From: Sulfurimonas sp.
GTDB lineage: Bacteria; Campylobacterota; Campylobacteria; Campylobacterales; Sulfurimonadaceae
DNA: 7,065 nucleotides
Assembly (NCBI GenBank): GCA_027858865.1
Contig: JAQIBW010000291.1
Span: 1 to 7,065, forward strand
Reading direction: 5' to 3'
The position numbers and the translations under genes are program-made. Shown here piece after piece: positions 1 through 5,736 of the stretch. Under the pieces are notes generated by a model. It was not told the origin of the DNA. It was given only the letters and a program-made list of their open reading frames with translations, and made no database searches. The first letter of the stretch is position 1. The number at the start of each line of letters is the position of its first letter.

Positions 1-715
1 TCTCATCTACTTTTATAATATTTAATTTTGCAAGTGTTCTTTTAAGTAGATCTTGTTTTCTAAGAAGTTTTTTTAACTCTTTTTTATATGAATATTTAGC
101 GATTGTAAGTTTTTTTAATGCCTTCTTATTCTTTTTTTGTGTACTAAGAAGGTCTTTTCTTTTTGTATCTATATTTGCTATTTCAACTTCTAAAAAACTC
201 GCATGAGTATTTAATATATCTATATTTTTAGAGTTACTATAAAACTTACTATTTAACTCTTTTACTTTCTTTTTTGAGTTTTCTAGCATTACCTTTAAAA
301 CTTCAAACTCCATAAGCGACTCTTCACTCCCTGCTATCTCTTCTTCTAATATAATTGATAATGAGACACTTTGAGCAATTGTAAAAATAAGTTCTTCTTC
401 TAATTTCTCTTGAGTTGATTTTAGATTTGACTGCACTTTCTTTAAATCTTTGAGTTGAGTTGTATTTTCATTATAGCTATTCTCTTTTAGAGCTAACTCA
501 TTTTTAAGAGAGTCTAGATGCTTTTGCTGTATTTGAATCTCTTTTTTTTGCTCTAAAATGGCTTTTGCAGTTTGAGCCATCTTTTCATTTATATTTGTAT
601 AGTTCTTAGAAAAAGAGCTCAGTTTATTACTGGTTTTCTGAATATTATCCTCCACACTTGTTTTTGAAAACAAAAGGGCAGATGCTAAAGTTAAAATCAA
701 AAATAGACGAATCAT
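1..715 (-). CDS. EnvC-like murein hydrolase activator / M23-family protein, N-terminal part (3' end outside window)
   Basis: The 238 codons visible stay open to the window edge, so the gene is cut at its 3' end. Residues 1-17 form a signal peptide (MIRLFLILTLASALLFS, one Arg then a hydrophobic core), so the protein is exported. From about residue 20 on the chain is almost wholly polar and rich in Lys, Glu, Gln and Leu, as in a long periplasmic coiled coil. This matches the N-terminal half of EnvC-type proteins, whose C-terminal LytM/M23 domain would lie beyond position 1 and cannot be seen. In E. coli, FtsX binds the EnvC coiled coil and the LytM domain then activates amidases; in this lineage the protein could instead be an active endopeptidase. 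The ATG overlaps the ftsX stop as ATGA, and this adjacency is the main support for the assignment. Another coiled-coil periplasmic protein remains possible until the C-terminus is read. Confidence 0.8.
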   Translation of the reverse strand, partial: MIRLFLILTLASALLFSKTSVEDNIQKTSNKLSSFSKNYTNINEKMAQTAKAILEQKKEIQIQQKHLDSLKNELALKENSYNENTTQLKDLKKVQSNLKSTQEKLEEELIFTIAQSVSLSIILEEEIAGSEESLMEFEVLKVMLENSKKKVKELNSKFYSNSKNIDILNTHASFLEVEIANIDTKRKDLLSTQKKNKKALKKLTIAKYSYKKELKKLLRKQDLLKRTLAKLNIIKVDE

Positions 716-1524
716 ACCTCTTCTTTATGTCCCAAAACTATTAAAGACGCAAGTAAAATAGATAATATCATTGCGGCACCAAAGAGAAGTGCCGAGTCAT
801 TAACGATATCATATATAACAACTTCGATTCCTATATTGCTAAACTGTTCTTTTACCCACGTAGACGATGAAATATATATAAATAGTCCAAATGCGAAAAA
901 GCTTGCAATTATTGCATCTACAATAGCCAGCCTAAACAGTACCGCTGAACGAAGCCATACAGGTGCACCAAACAGCCCCATAATACTCATACGCTCACTA
1001 TGTTTAAACTGCCATATTCGAAGCTCTTTAAAGATAAGAAGAGTAGTAACTACAAATACAACGAATGAAAATAAGGAGACAACATTTTTAAAAAGTAACA
1101 GTAGTTTATATGTTGTATCATGATTATGAGAAAAATCTTCAACTTTTATAATTGACTTGTTTTTTAGTAAATCTTTTCTAAGTCTTTTTATCTGCTTTGG
1201 ACTAGGATAATAATTAAGACTTAGTTTATAAAATTTTGGAAGAGTAAGTTTTAGTAGTTCTATATTTTTTTCATTTAAACCGCTATTTAATCTTTTGATT
1301 ACACTATCTGCGGATAACTCATCTACATCCGAAATAATATCATTGATACCTTCAATAGTTTCATTATCCAGCGTTTTTTGACTTACAATTATTACCGCAT
1401 AATTGTTAGATAGGTTCTCCTTATAAGCTTCTATAGACCTATCTACAATGATAAAAATCTGTATAGAGAAAAGTATGCTAAGAAGTGCTACAACTAAAGA
1501 GAGGTGATTTTTAAACGACTTCAT
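712..1524 (-). CDS. ftsX: Cell division protein FtsX (ABC-transporter-like permease)
   Basis: This is the membrane partner of FtsE in the divisome; the pair does not transport a known substrate but relays ATP hydrolysis to periplasmic peptidoglycan hydrolases. With the start chosen here it has 270 residues. Hydrophobicity shows the FtsX layout: a membrane segment at about 8-27, an extracytoplasmic domain of about 110 residues, then three membrane segments near 145-165, 195-218 and 245-266. The stretch ERMSIMGLFGAPVWLR (177-192), just before the third segment, matches the cytoplasmic coupling region of FtsX, where a Gly-Ala pair is typical. The frame stays open upstream to an ATG at 1563, but GGGAG lies 6 bases before the ATG at 1524 and the protein then begins MKSFKNH directly before the first membrane segment, so 1524 is preferred. 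The start lies 14 bases inside ftsE. The stop shares ATGA with the next gene. Confidence 0.92.
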   Translation of the reverse strand: MKSFKNHLSLVVALLSILFSIQIFIIVDRSIEAYKENLSNNYAVIIVSQKTLDNETIEGINDIISDVDELSADSVIKRLNSGLNEKNIELLKLTLPKFYKLSLNYYPSPKQIKRLRKDLLKNKSIIKVEDFSHNHDTTYKLLLLFKNVVSLFSFVVFVVTTLLIFKELRIWQFKHSERMSIMGLFGAPVWLRSAVLFRLAIVDAIIASFFAFGLFIYISSSTWVKEQFSNIGIEVVIYDIVNDSALLFGAAMILSILLASLIVLGHKEEV

Positions 1525-2182
1525 GCACGCTCCCATACTCAATATTATAATGCTTGTAATCAACGTTCATATTCTGAGGAATATGGTGAGTAACTACTAT
1601 TACAGTAGTTTTGAGTTGCTCGTTTGCACCTTCTAAAAGATTCCAAATAAGCTGTGATGAATAATCATCCAAGTTACCAGTAGGCTCATCGGCAAGGATT
1701 AGGATTGGATTATGGGCTAAAGCTCTAGCCATTGCAACTCTTTGCTGTTCACCACCACTTAATTCAAGTGGATATTTACCAGCCTGATGTTTAAGTCTGA
1801 CATGTTTTAAAAGAGAATCAACTTGATTTTGAGTTATACTTTTTTCATATCCATTAATAATAAGAGGAAGCATAATATTTTTCTCAATAGTCCACTCTTT
1901 TACGAGTTTATAGTCTTGAAAAACTATACCGACATGTCTTCTTAAAAAGTTTAGTTTAGTATTTGTCACACCTCTAAGCTCCACTCCACCGACTATTAGA
2001 CTTCCTTGTTTAGGTTTTAAGGCACCATAAAGAGATTTTAAAAGAGTTGATTTTCCACTACCACTAGCACCAGTTATAAATATAAAACTGCCAGAATCAA
2101 TAGAAAAATTCGCTTTATTGATGATTGTTTCACTATTAGAATATGATAGAGATAAATCTTGTGCCATTATTACCTTATCCAT
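1511..2182 (-). CDS. ftsE: Cell division ATP-binding protein FtsE
   Basis: This is the cytoplasmic ABC-type ATPase that drives FtsX at the septum. The 223-residue length is normal for FtsE. All nucleotide-binding motifs are intact: Walker A GASGSGKST (38-46), Q-loop Gln89 in VFQDYKL, signature LSGGEQQR (141-148), Walker B LILADEPTGNLD (161-172) with catalytic Glu166, and switch His199 in VVTHH. The QDYKL Q-loop and ADEPTGNLD are typical of the FtsE/LolD/MacB group; ftsX next door points to FtsE. Two starts are possible: ATG at 2182, which overlaps the trmB end by 8 bases and has GAGG upstream, and ATG at 2167 (Met6), which has AAGG 7 bases before it. The longer form is given, but the shorter (MAQDLSLSYS) is nearly as likely and loses no motif. 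Confidence 0.93.
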   Translation of the reverse strand: MDKVIMAQDLSLSYSNSETIINKANFSIDSGSFIFITGASGSGKSTLLKSLYGALKPKQGSLIVGGVELRGVTNTKLNFLRRHVGIVFQDYKLVKEWTIEKNIMLPLIINGYEKSITQNQVDSLLKHVRLKHQAGKYPLELSGGEQQRVAMARALAHNPILILADEPTGNLDDYSSQLIWNLLEGANEQLKTTVIVVTHHIPQNMNVDYKHYNIEYGSVHEVV

Positions 2183-3347
2183 TAAATACCTCGTCTAAAT
2201 ATTTATGTGCTAAGAGATTACTCTTTGATTTAAGAGGAAAAGTTGGATAGTAATTGGCTACCTTATCTCTAACAATAACATAGAGATGTTCAGGTCTGTC
2301 AAAACTTCCAAGTGAAATGCGCAGCATTACACCATCATCTAACTTATAAACTCTCTCAAAGTGAATAAATCCACCATCAAACCTTTTTGTTTCACCATGA
2401 AGTTCTATTAGTTTATCGTTCGCTAAATCCACAGTAGAAAATTCAAAGCTACCGTCTAAGCTAAGTTCCCCAGACTCTTCTTCATTTATCATAGTTACAT
2501 CATAGATATTCTTTTCCATCTTTTTCCATCTATCTTCATACTTAGAACTTATTGCGATATCTTTGTTCTTATTAATATGTAAAATAGTTTTTTGAAAATT
2601 GATAAAAGTCTCATAAGAGTAAGCATAATAATTTTCACTGTCTGTACGAAGTTCCAATCGTCCATCTACTTTTAAAACTCTTCTAGCTTCTTCTATAAAA
2701 TTGGTAGATATTACCCTACGCTGTGGTTTCTTGTCCCATGGTACAGGAAAATGAACATATATCTTACCTACAATGTTTGAAGGAACAAGCTCCATAAAAA
2801 GTCTGGCATCGTAGTCTAGAACTAATAGGTTTTGTATATTTTGTATACTAACTTGTTTTAGGACTTGTTCAATTGAAGGTCTGTGAATCTCGATACCAAT
2901 AAATAAAATATCTGGATTCTCTATAGCTTGATGTATAAGATGTCTTCCAGAACCAAAGCCAACTTCTATTCTTATCTCAGATGCATCTGGAAAATTATCT
3001 GCAAAATAACTTATATGCTTTAGTGCTGATGCTTCTTCTAAGTGTATGTTTTTTTGTTTTTGTGGAACATTTGAAGAGACTACATTAAGCCCTGCAAGAT
3101 CTGCATATGCAAGAAGTGCTTTATGCACATTATGTATAGATGCAGGTCTTGTTAACTTATCTGTTTTTAAAAGGTTTTTATTCTCTTCTTCTTTTACAAG
3201 TAGAAAAAAATCATCTTCTTCTACACTAACCGAGATAAGAGTTTCATCACTATGCTTTGCATTATTAGCAATAAAGTTAAATGAAACCTCATTGTATTTT
3301 TGAGGAAAGTTTATCTCTTTAAACTCTTCAATATGTAAGTGTGGCAT
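2175..3347 (-). CDS. trmB: tRNA (guanine-N7-)-methyltransferase TrmB, long Campylobacterota form
   Basis: TrmB uses S-adenosylmethionine to make m7G46 in the variable loop of tRNAs. The Rossmann methyltransferase core lies at about residues 105-250: SAM-binding EVGFGSGRH (128-136), GIEIHRPS (151-158) with the acidic residue expected to hold the ribose, DYDAR (178-182), HFPVPWDKKPQRR (199-211, the TrmB signature region) and RTDSENY (234-240). At 390 residues it is far longer than the roughly 240 of E. coli TrmB. About 100 N-terminal residues and about 130 C-terminal residues are extra; I recall a similar length in Campylobacter and Helicobacter, so this is not a local fusion. The usual FPDPW reads FPVPW here. 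GGGG lies 5 bases before the ATG, and the gene starts 11 bases after the lipoprotein stop. Its presence in a division operon probably reflects lineage gene order rather than a shared pathway. Confidence 0.93.
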   Translation of the reverse strand: MPHLHIEEFKEINFPQKYNEVSFNFIANNAKHSDETLISVSVEEDDFFLLVKEEENKNLLKTDKLTRPASIHNVHKALLAYADLAGLNVVSSNVPQKQKNIHLEEASALKHISYFADNFPDASEIRIEVGFGSGRHLIHQAIENPDILFIGIEIHRPSIEQVLKQVSIQNIQNLLVLDYDARLFMELVPSNIVGKIYVHFPVPWDKKPQRRVISTNFIEEARRVLKVDGRLELRTDSENYYAYSYETFINFQKTILHINKNKDIAISSKYEDRWKKMEKNIYDVTMINEEESGELSLDGSFEFSTVDLANDKLIELHGETKRFDGGFIHFERVYKLDDGVMLRISLGSFDRPEHLYVIVRDKVANYYPTFPLKSKSNLLAHKYLDEVFNG

Positions 3348-3358
3348 TAATCCCCGTT

Positions 3359-4711
3359 TTAGTTAAAGTCTTGCATAGGTATGATTACTTCTACTTTTTT
3401 ATTTTGAGTCTTCGCAGAAACCTCTTTTGGCTCTTCTTTTTTTACATTATTAGCAACAGTGTTTGGAGTTTTAATCTCTACTTCAATACTAGGTTCTGAT
3501 TTTATGCCAAATTCATCAATAGCAAATACTTTGTAGTAATATTTAATATTTGGCCCAATCTCTGCATCTATGAATTTTTTGCCACTTATGTCAATAAACT
3601 CTTCATCTATAGCATCAAACCAACCAGTTTTAGCTTTTTTGATTACTGTGTATTTTTTAACTCTTTCATCTTTATTAGACCATTTGATTTCTATTCTATT
3701 ATCAACAACTTTAGCTTCAACTAACGATGGAGCTTTTGGCTTAATAAGAGTTAGACCTTGGATAGATATTTTATCATTAATACTTTCTAAACCATTTTTC
3801 TCAATTGCACTTACTCTATAATAATATTCTTTGCCATCTTCTTCTACTATATCAGTAAACGTAGGATTGTAAAGTTTTGCTATTAACTCATAAGTTCCAT
3901 CTGAACTCTCAGATCTGTAAAGATGGTAACGAGTAAAATCTTCTGTAGTAGATTTTTCCCAGTTAATCTCGATCTTTCTCGGTAAATCTGTAGTAGCCAC
4001 AATATGTTTGATTGTAATTGGTAAAGATTTTGTTACAACTTGAACAATCACACTTGGACTTGATGTAATACCATCATATGTTAAAACACGAACACGGTAC
4101 TTATAAACATAATCATCTTTAAGGTCAACATCAATGAACTCAGCATTAAGCCTACCATCAACAGTAGCAATTTTACTCCAGTTCTCTTCTTCTAAAGTTC
4201 TTCTCTCAATGATATATGATTTAACTTTTTGATTTGAATGAGGTCTCCAGATAATTTTTGCAGTTCTTGGCATATTTTGAATGCTTTGAATCCAAACAAC
4301 AGACTGTAAAACAGGAAGAGAATTTATAAGTTTCATCTCACTCATTGGTGATTCAGCTTCCTCAGAGAAAGTCCTAAAAGTGTAAGTATACCCTGTGTCA
4401 GGTTTTATTTCATTATCGAGGAAGTGAGTTGTAAAACGGTTATTTATTGTCTTATAGTGAGAAAGATCACTCGTTTCTTCACTCATAACCTGCTTATAAA
4501 TGTAAATACCTTTAACTCTTTCATCTTCTATAGCGCTCCACTCAAATGCTGCAGCATTCATGTCTACAAAAGGTCCTTTCTCAGTCAATTTTATTACAGG
4601 CAGAGTTTTATCTATTTTTATCTCATCTGCTGGTTGTGGAGTGTTTCCTCCACAACCACTAAGAATCAGTAGAGAAGCCGCGCAGAATGTTGCTAGTGTC
4701 CATAACTTCAT
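3359..4711 (-). CDS. flpA: FlpA-like fibronectin type III repeat lipoprotein
   Basis: This is a surface or periplasm-facing lipoprotein of 450 residues. The signal peptide ends in lipobox LSGC with Cys20 as the predicted lipidated residue, followed by GGN. Four FN3-like repeats can be drawn, at about 37-130, 131-229, 230-325 and 326-416. Each has a Trp in strand B (Trp59, 155, 251, 345), a VKxYxIxR-like strand C and a Tyr-rich strand F (YTYTFRT, YVYKYRV, EYYYRVSA, KYYYKVFA). A Lys/Glu-rich tail, probably disordered, fills 417-450. Synteny with the pseudouridine synthase and trmB matches C. jejuni flpA (Cj1279c), a fibronectin-binding adhesin; repeat 2 holds WRPHSNQKV, close to the fibronectin-binding peptide I recall for FlpA. 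Adhesion to host fibronectin is not implied in a free-living species, and a role in the envelope or in cell division is equally possible. The ATG has GGAG 8 bases upstream and lies 53 bases inside the preceding gene. Confidence 0.8.
   Translation of the reverse strand: MKLWTLATFCAASLLILSGCGGNTPQPADEIKIDKTLPVIKLTEKGPFVDMNAAAFEWSAIEDERVKGIYIYKQVMSEETSDLSHYKTINNRFTTHFLDNEIKPDTGYTYTFRTFSEEAESPMSEMKLINSLPVLQSVVWIQSIQNMPRTAKIIWRPHSNQKVKSYIIERRTLEEENWSKIATVDGRLNAEFIDVDLKDDYVYKYRVRVLTYDGITSSPSVIVQVVTKSLPITIKHIVATTDLPRKIEINWEKSTTEDFTRYHLYRSESSDGTYELIAKLYNPTFTDIVEEDGKEYYYRVSAIEKNGLESINDKISIQGLTLIKPKAPSLVEAKVVDNRIEIKWSNKDERVKKYTVIKKAKTGWFDAIDEEFIDISGKKFIDAEIGPNIKYYYKVFAIDEFGIKSEPSIEVEIKTPNTVANNVKKEEPKEVSAKTQNKKVEVIIPMQDFN
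4631..4658 (-). repeat. Perfect 11-bp inverted repeat (RNA hairpin) at the rluD/flpA overlap
   Basis: The arms are 4631-4641 (TGGTTGTGGAG) and 4648-4658 (CTCCACAACCA), exact reverse complements separated by 6 bases. In the operon mRNA the stem starts at the base right after the TAG of the pseudouridine synthase gene and covers the flpA-like codons for Gly19, lipobox Cys20 and the following residues to Pro27. No U-run follows on either strand, so it is not a standard intrinsic terminator. It might act as a pause, attenuation or RNA-stability element, or be a coincidence of the codons; the function is inferred. Confidence 0.55.
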
Positions 4712-5636
4712 TAATTTGCTCCATATTAAATTTTTTATCTAAATAATCTTTCATAGTTTCATCTAGAGATGCAACAAAAGACATTTTTTCTTTGCTCGTA
4801 GGATGAACAAAATATATCATATAAGCGTGCAGCAAAATTCGTTCCGATTTCTCCACTTTTGGGCTTAACGCATAGATATGGTCCCCAATTATATGACGGT
4901 TCATACTCTCTAAGTGAACACGGATCTGATGTGTACGTCCAGTAAATAGTTTACATGCTACAAATTGCTGTCTTTCATCAGTTGAAAGTGCTAAAGCCTT
5001 AAACATAGTTTTTGCATATTTTGTTTTACCCTCATCAGTACAAGCCATCTTCAATCTATTATGTGCACTTCTTCCTATATTTTGCTCAATTGTAGTAAGT
5101 TGATCTTTTAAAGGTGGATTTAAAACTGCTAGATAGTATCTTCCCATACTTTTATCTTGAAGTTGTTGTGATAAAAACTCATGAGCTTCATAGTTTTTTG
5201 CTACAACCATAGTTCCACTTGTACCCTTATCGAGTCTGTGAACTATACCATGTCTTTCTTCTCCACTTATAGTTGAGAGTCTTATCCCCTTGTGCTTAAG
5301 CCAATCAACTAAAGTTGCTTCTTTTACACTTGGGGCAGGATGCACAGTAACACCACTTGGTTTATTAATAACCAGAACATCATAATCTTCATAAAGTATC
5401 TCTACATCAAAGTCAATATCAAGAGCTGGCGATACTTTAGCTTCTGGGAAGTTTACTTTTACAGCCTGCCCTGCTTTTAGTTTTACTCCCGGACGAGTAA
5501 CTTTTTTTTCTTCTACTTCAACACACCCGTGTTTTATTAAAGATGCTATTTGTGAGCGTGTTTGCCCAATCTGAGATGCTAAAAATATGTCTAATCTTTC
5601 TGAATTATCACATACGTAGCTTTTTATATCGCTCAT
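4659..5636 (-). CDS. rluD: RluD-type 23S rRNA pseudouridine synthase (RluA family)
   Basis: This enzyme isomerises uridine to pseudouridine in RNA, most likely in helix 69 of 23S rRNA if it is a true RluD. It has 325 residues, a normal length. An S4 RNA-binding domain lies at about 12-65 (SERLDIFLASQIGQTRSQIASL region, ending in the LKAGQAVKV strand). The catalytic domain follows, with VINKPSGVTVHP (89-100), the active-site loop GIVHRLDKGTSG (130-141) with catalytic Asp136 and MVVAK after it, then FTGRTHQIRVHL (231-242) and IIGDHIYA (249-256). HRLDK followed by MVVAK favours RluD over RluC, but the exact uridine targets cannot be read from sequence. AGGGA lies 5 bases before the ATG. This is the first gene of the minus-strand operon; its last 53 bases also encode the signal peptide of the next protein in another frame. 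Confidence 0.9.
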   Translation of the reverse strand: MSDIKSYVCDNSERLDIFLASQIGQTRSQIASLIKHGCVEVEEKKVTRPGVKLKAGQAVKVNFPEAKVSPALDIDFDVEILYEDYDVLVINKPSGVTVHPAPSVKEATLVDWLKHKGIRLSTISGEERHGIVHRLDKGTSGTMVVAKNYEAHEFLSQQLQDKSMGRYYLAVLNPPLKDQLTTIEQNIGRSAHNRLKMACTDEGKTKYAKTMFKALALSTDERQQFVACKLFTGRTHQIRVHLESMNRHIIGDHIYALSPKVEKSERILLHAYMIYFVHPTSKEKMSFVASLDETMKDYLDKKFNMEQINEVMDTSNILRGFSTDS

Positions 5637-5660
5637 TATGTCCCTTTTAGACGAAATTTA

Positions 5661-5669
5661 TTTGTAACA
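5661..5669 (-). promoter_or_regulatory. Candidate -10 element for the rluD-to-envC operon
   Basis: On the minus strand this reads TGTTACAAA, an extended -10 form (TG, one base, TACAAA against TATAAT). It would place transcription start around 5654, about 18 bases before the rluD ATG. Campylobacterota sigma-70 promoters usually lack a clear -35 box and rely on the -10 with T-rich upstream DNA, which is present here. The hexamer is only 4 of 6, so this is a tentative site in a region where some promoter must exist. Confidence 0.35.
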
Positions 5670-5692
5670 TAAAATCTTTTCACTAATTTTTG

Positions 5693-5701
5693 TGATACAA
5701 T
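5693..5701 (+). promoter_or_regulatory. Candidate extended -10 promoter of rodA
   Basis: The bases TGATACAAT contain a TGn extended motif followed directly by TACAAT (5 of 6 matches to TATAAT), preceded by a T-rich stretch (TTTTTGTG). Transcription would start near 5708 and leave a leader of about 20 bases with the Shine-Dalgarno at 5717-5720. No convincing -35 box is seen, as is usual for Campylobacterota vegetative promoters. Confidence 0.55.
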
Positions 5702-5711
5702 TTTAAAAAAT

Positions 5712-5736
5712 TTTGTGGAGTTACAAATTTGTGGAG
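5712..5736 (+). repeat. Direct repeat TTTGTGGAG spanning the rodA ribosome binding site and TTG start
   Basis: TTTGTGGAG occurs at 5712-5720 and again at 5728-5736, 16 bases apart. The GGAG of the first copy is the Shine-Dalgarno sequence, 8 bases before the TTG start at 5729-5731, which lies in the second copy. The repeat therefore sets the same motif in both ribosome-binding and initiation positions. It may be chance or the trace of a small duplication. Confidence 0.5.

Noticed and set aside
836..1123. Plus-strand open frame of 95 codons
   Set aside because: It lies antisense inside ftsX, has no recognisable domain and no good ribosome binding site; the minus-strand frame encodes a clear FtsX.
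1525..1563. Longer ftsX start at the ATG ending at 1563
   Set aside because: It would add 13 residues before the normal FtsX N-terminus and lengthen the overlap with ftsE; the ATG at 1524 has a GGGAG at proper spacing.
2511..2530. Tandem near-repeat of TTTTCCATC in trmB
   Set aside because: It encodes a Lys/Met/Trp-rich stretch in frame and is too short to be more than chance.
3046..3303. Plus-strand open frame of 85 codons
   Set aside because: Antisense to the N-terminal part of trmB, with Ser/Phe-rich composition typical of the reverse of Glu/Lys-rich coding DNA.
3570..3821. Plus-strand open frame of 83 codons
   Set aside because: Antisense to the FN3 repeats of the lipoprotein gene; no family features.
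4631..4658. Intrinsic terminator at the rluD/flpA junction
   Set aside because: No U-run follows the stem on either strand and the downstream gene has already begun.
3359..4711. Reading the FlpA-like protein as proof of a host-associated pathogen
   Set aside because: FN3 lipoproteins at this locus occur across the lineage, and the rest of the window has only housekeeping genes.
4424..4742. Two overlapping plus-strand open frames (82 and 60 codons)
   Set aside because: Both are antisense to the start of the lipoprotein gene and the end of rluD, without ribosome binding sites or domains.
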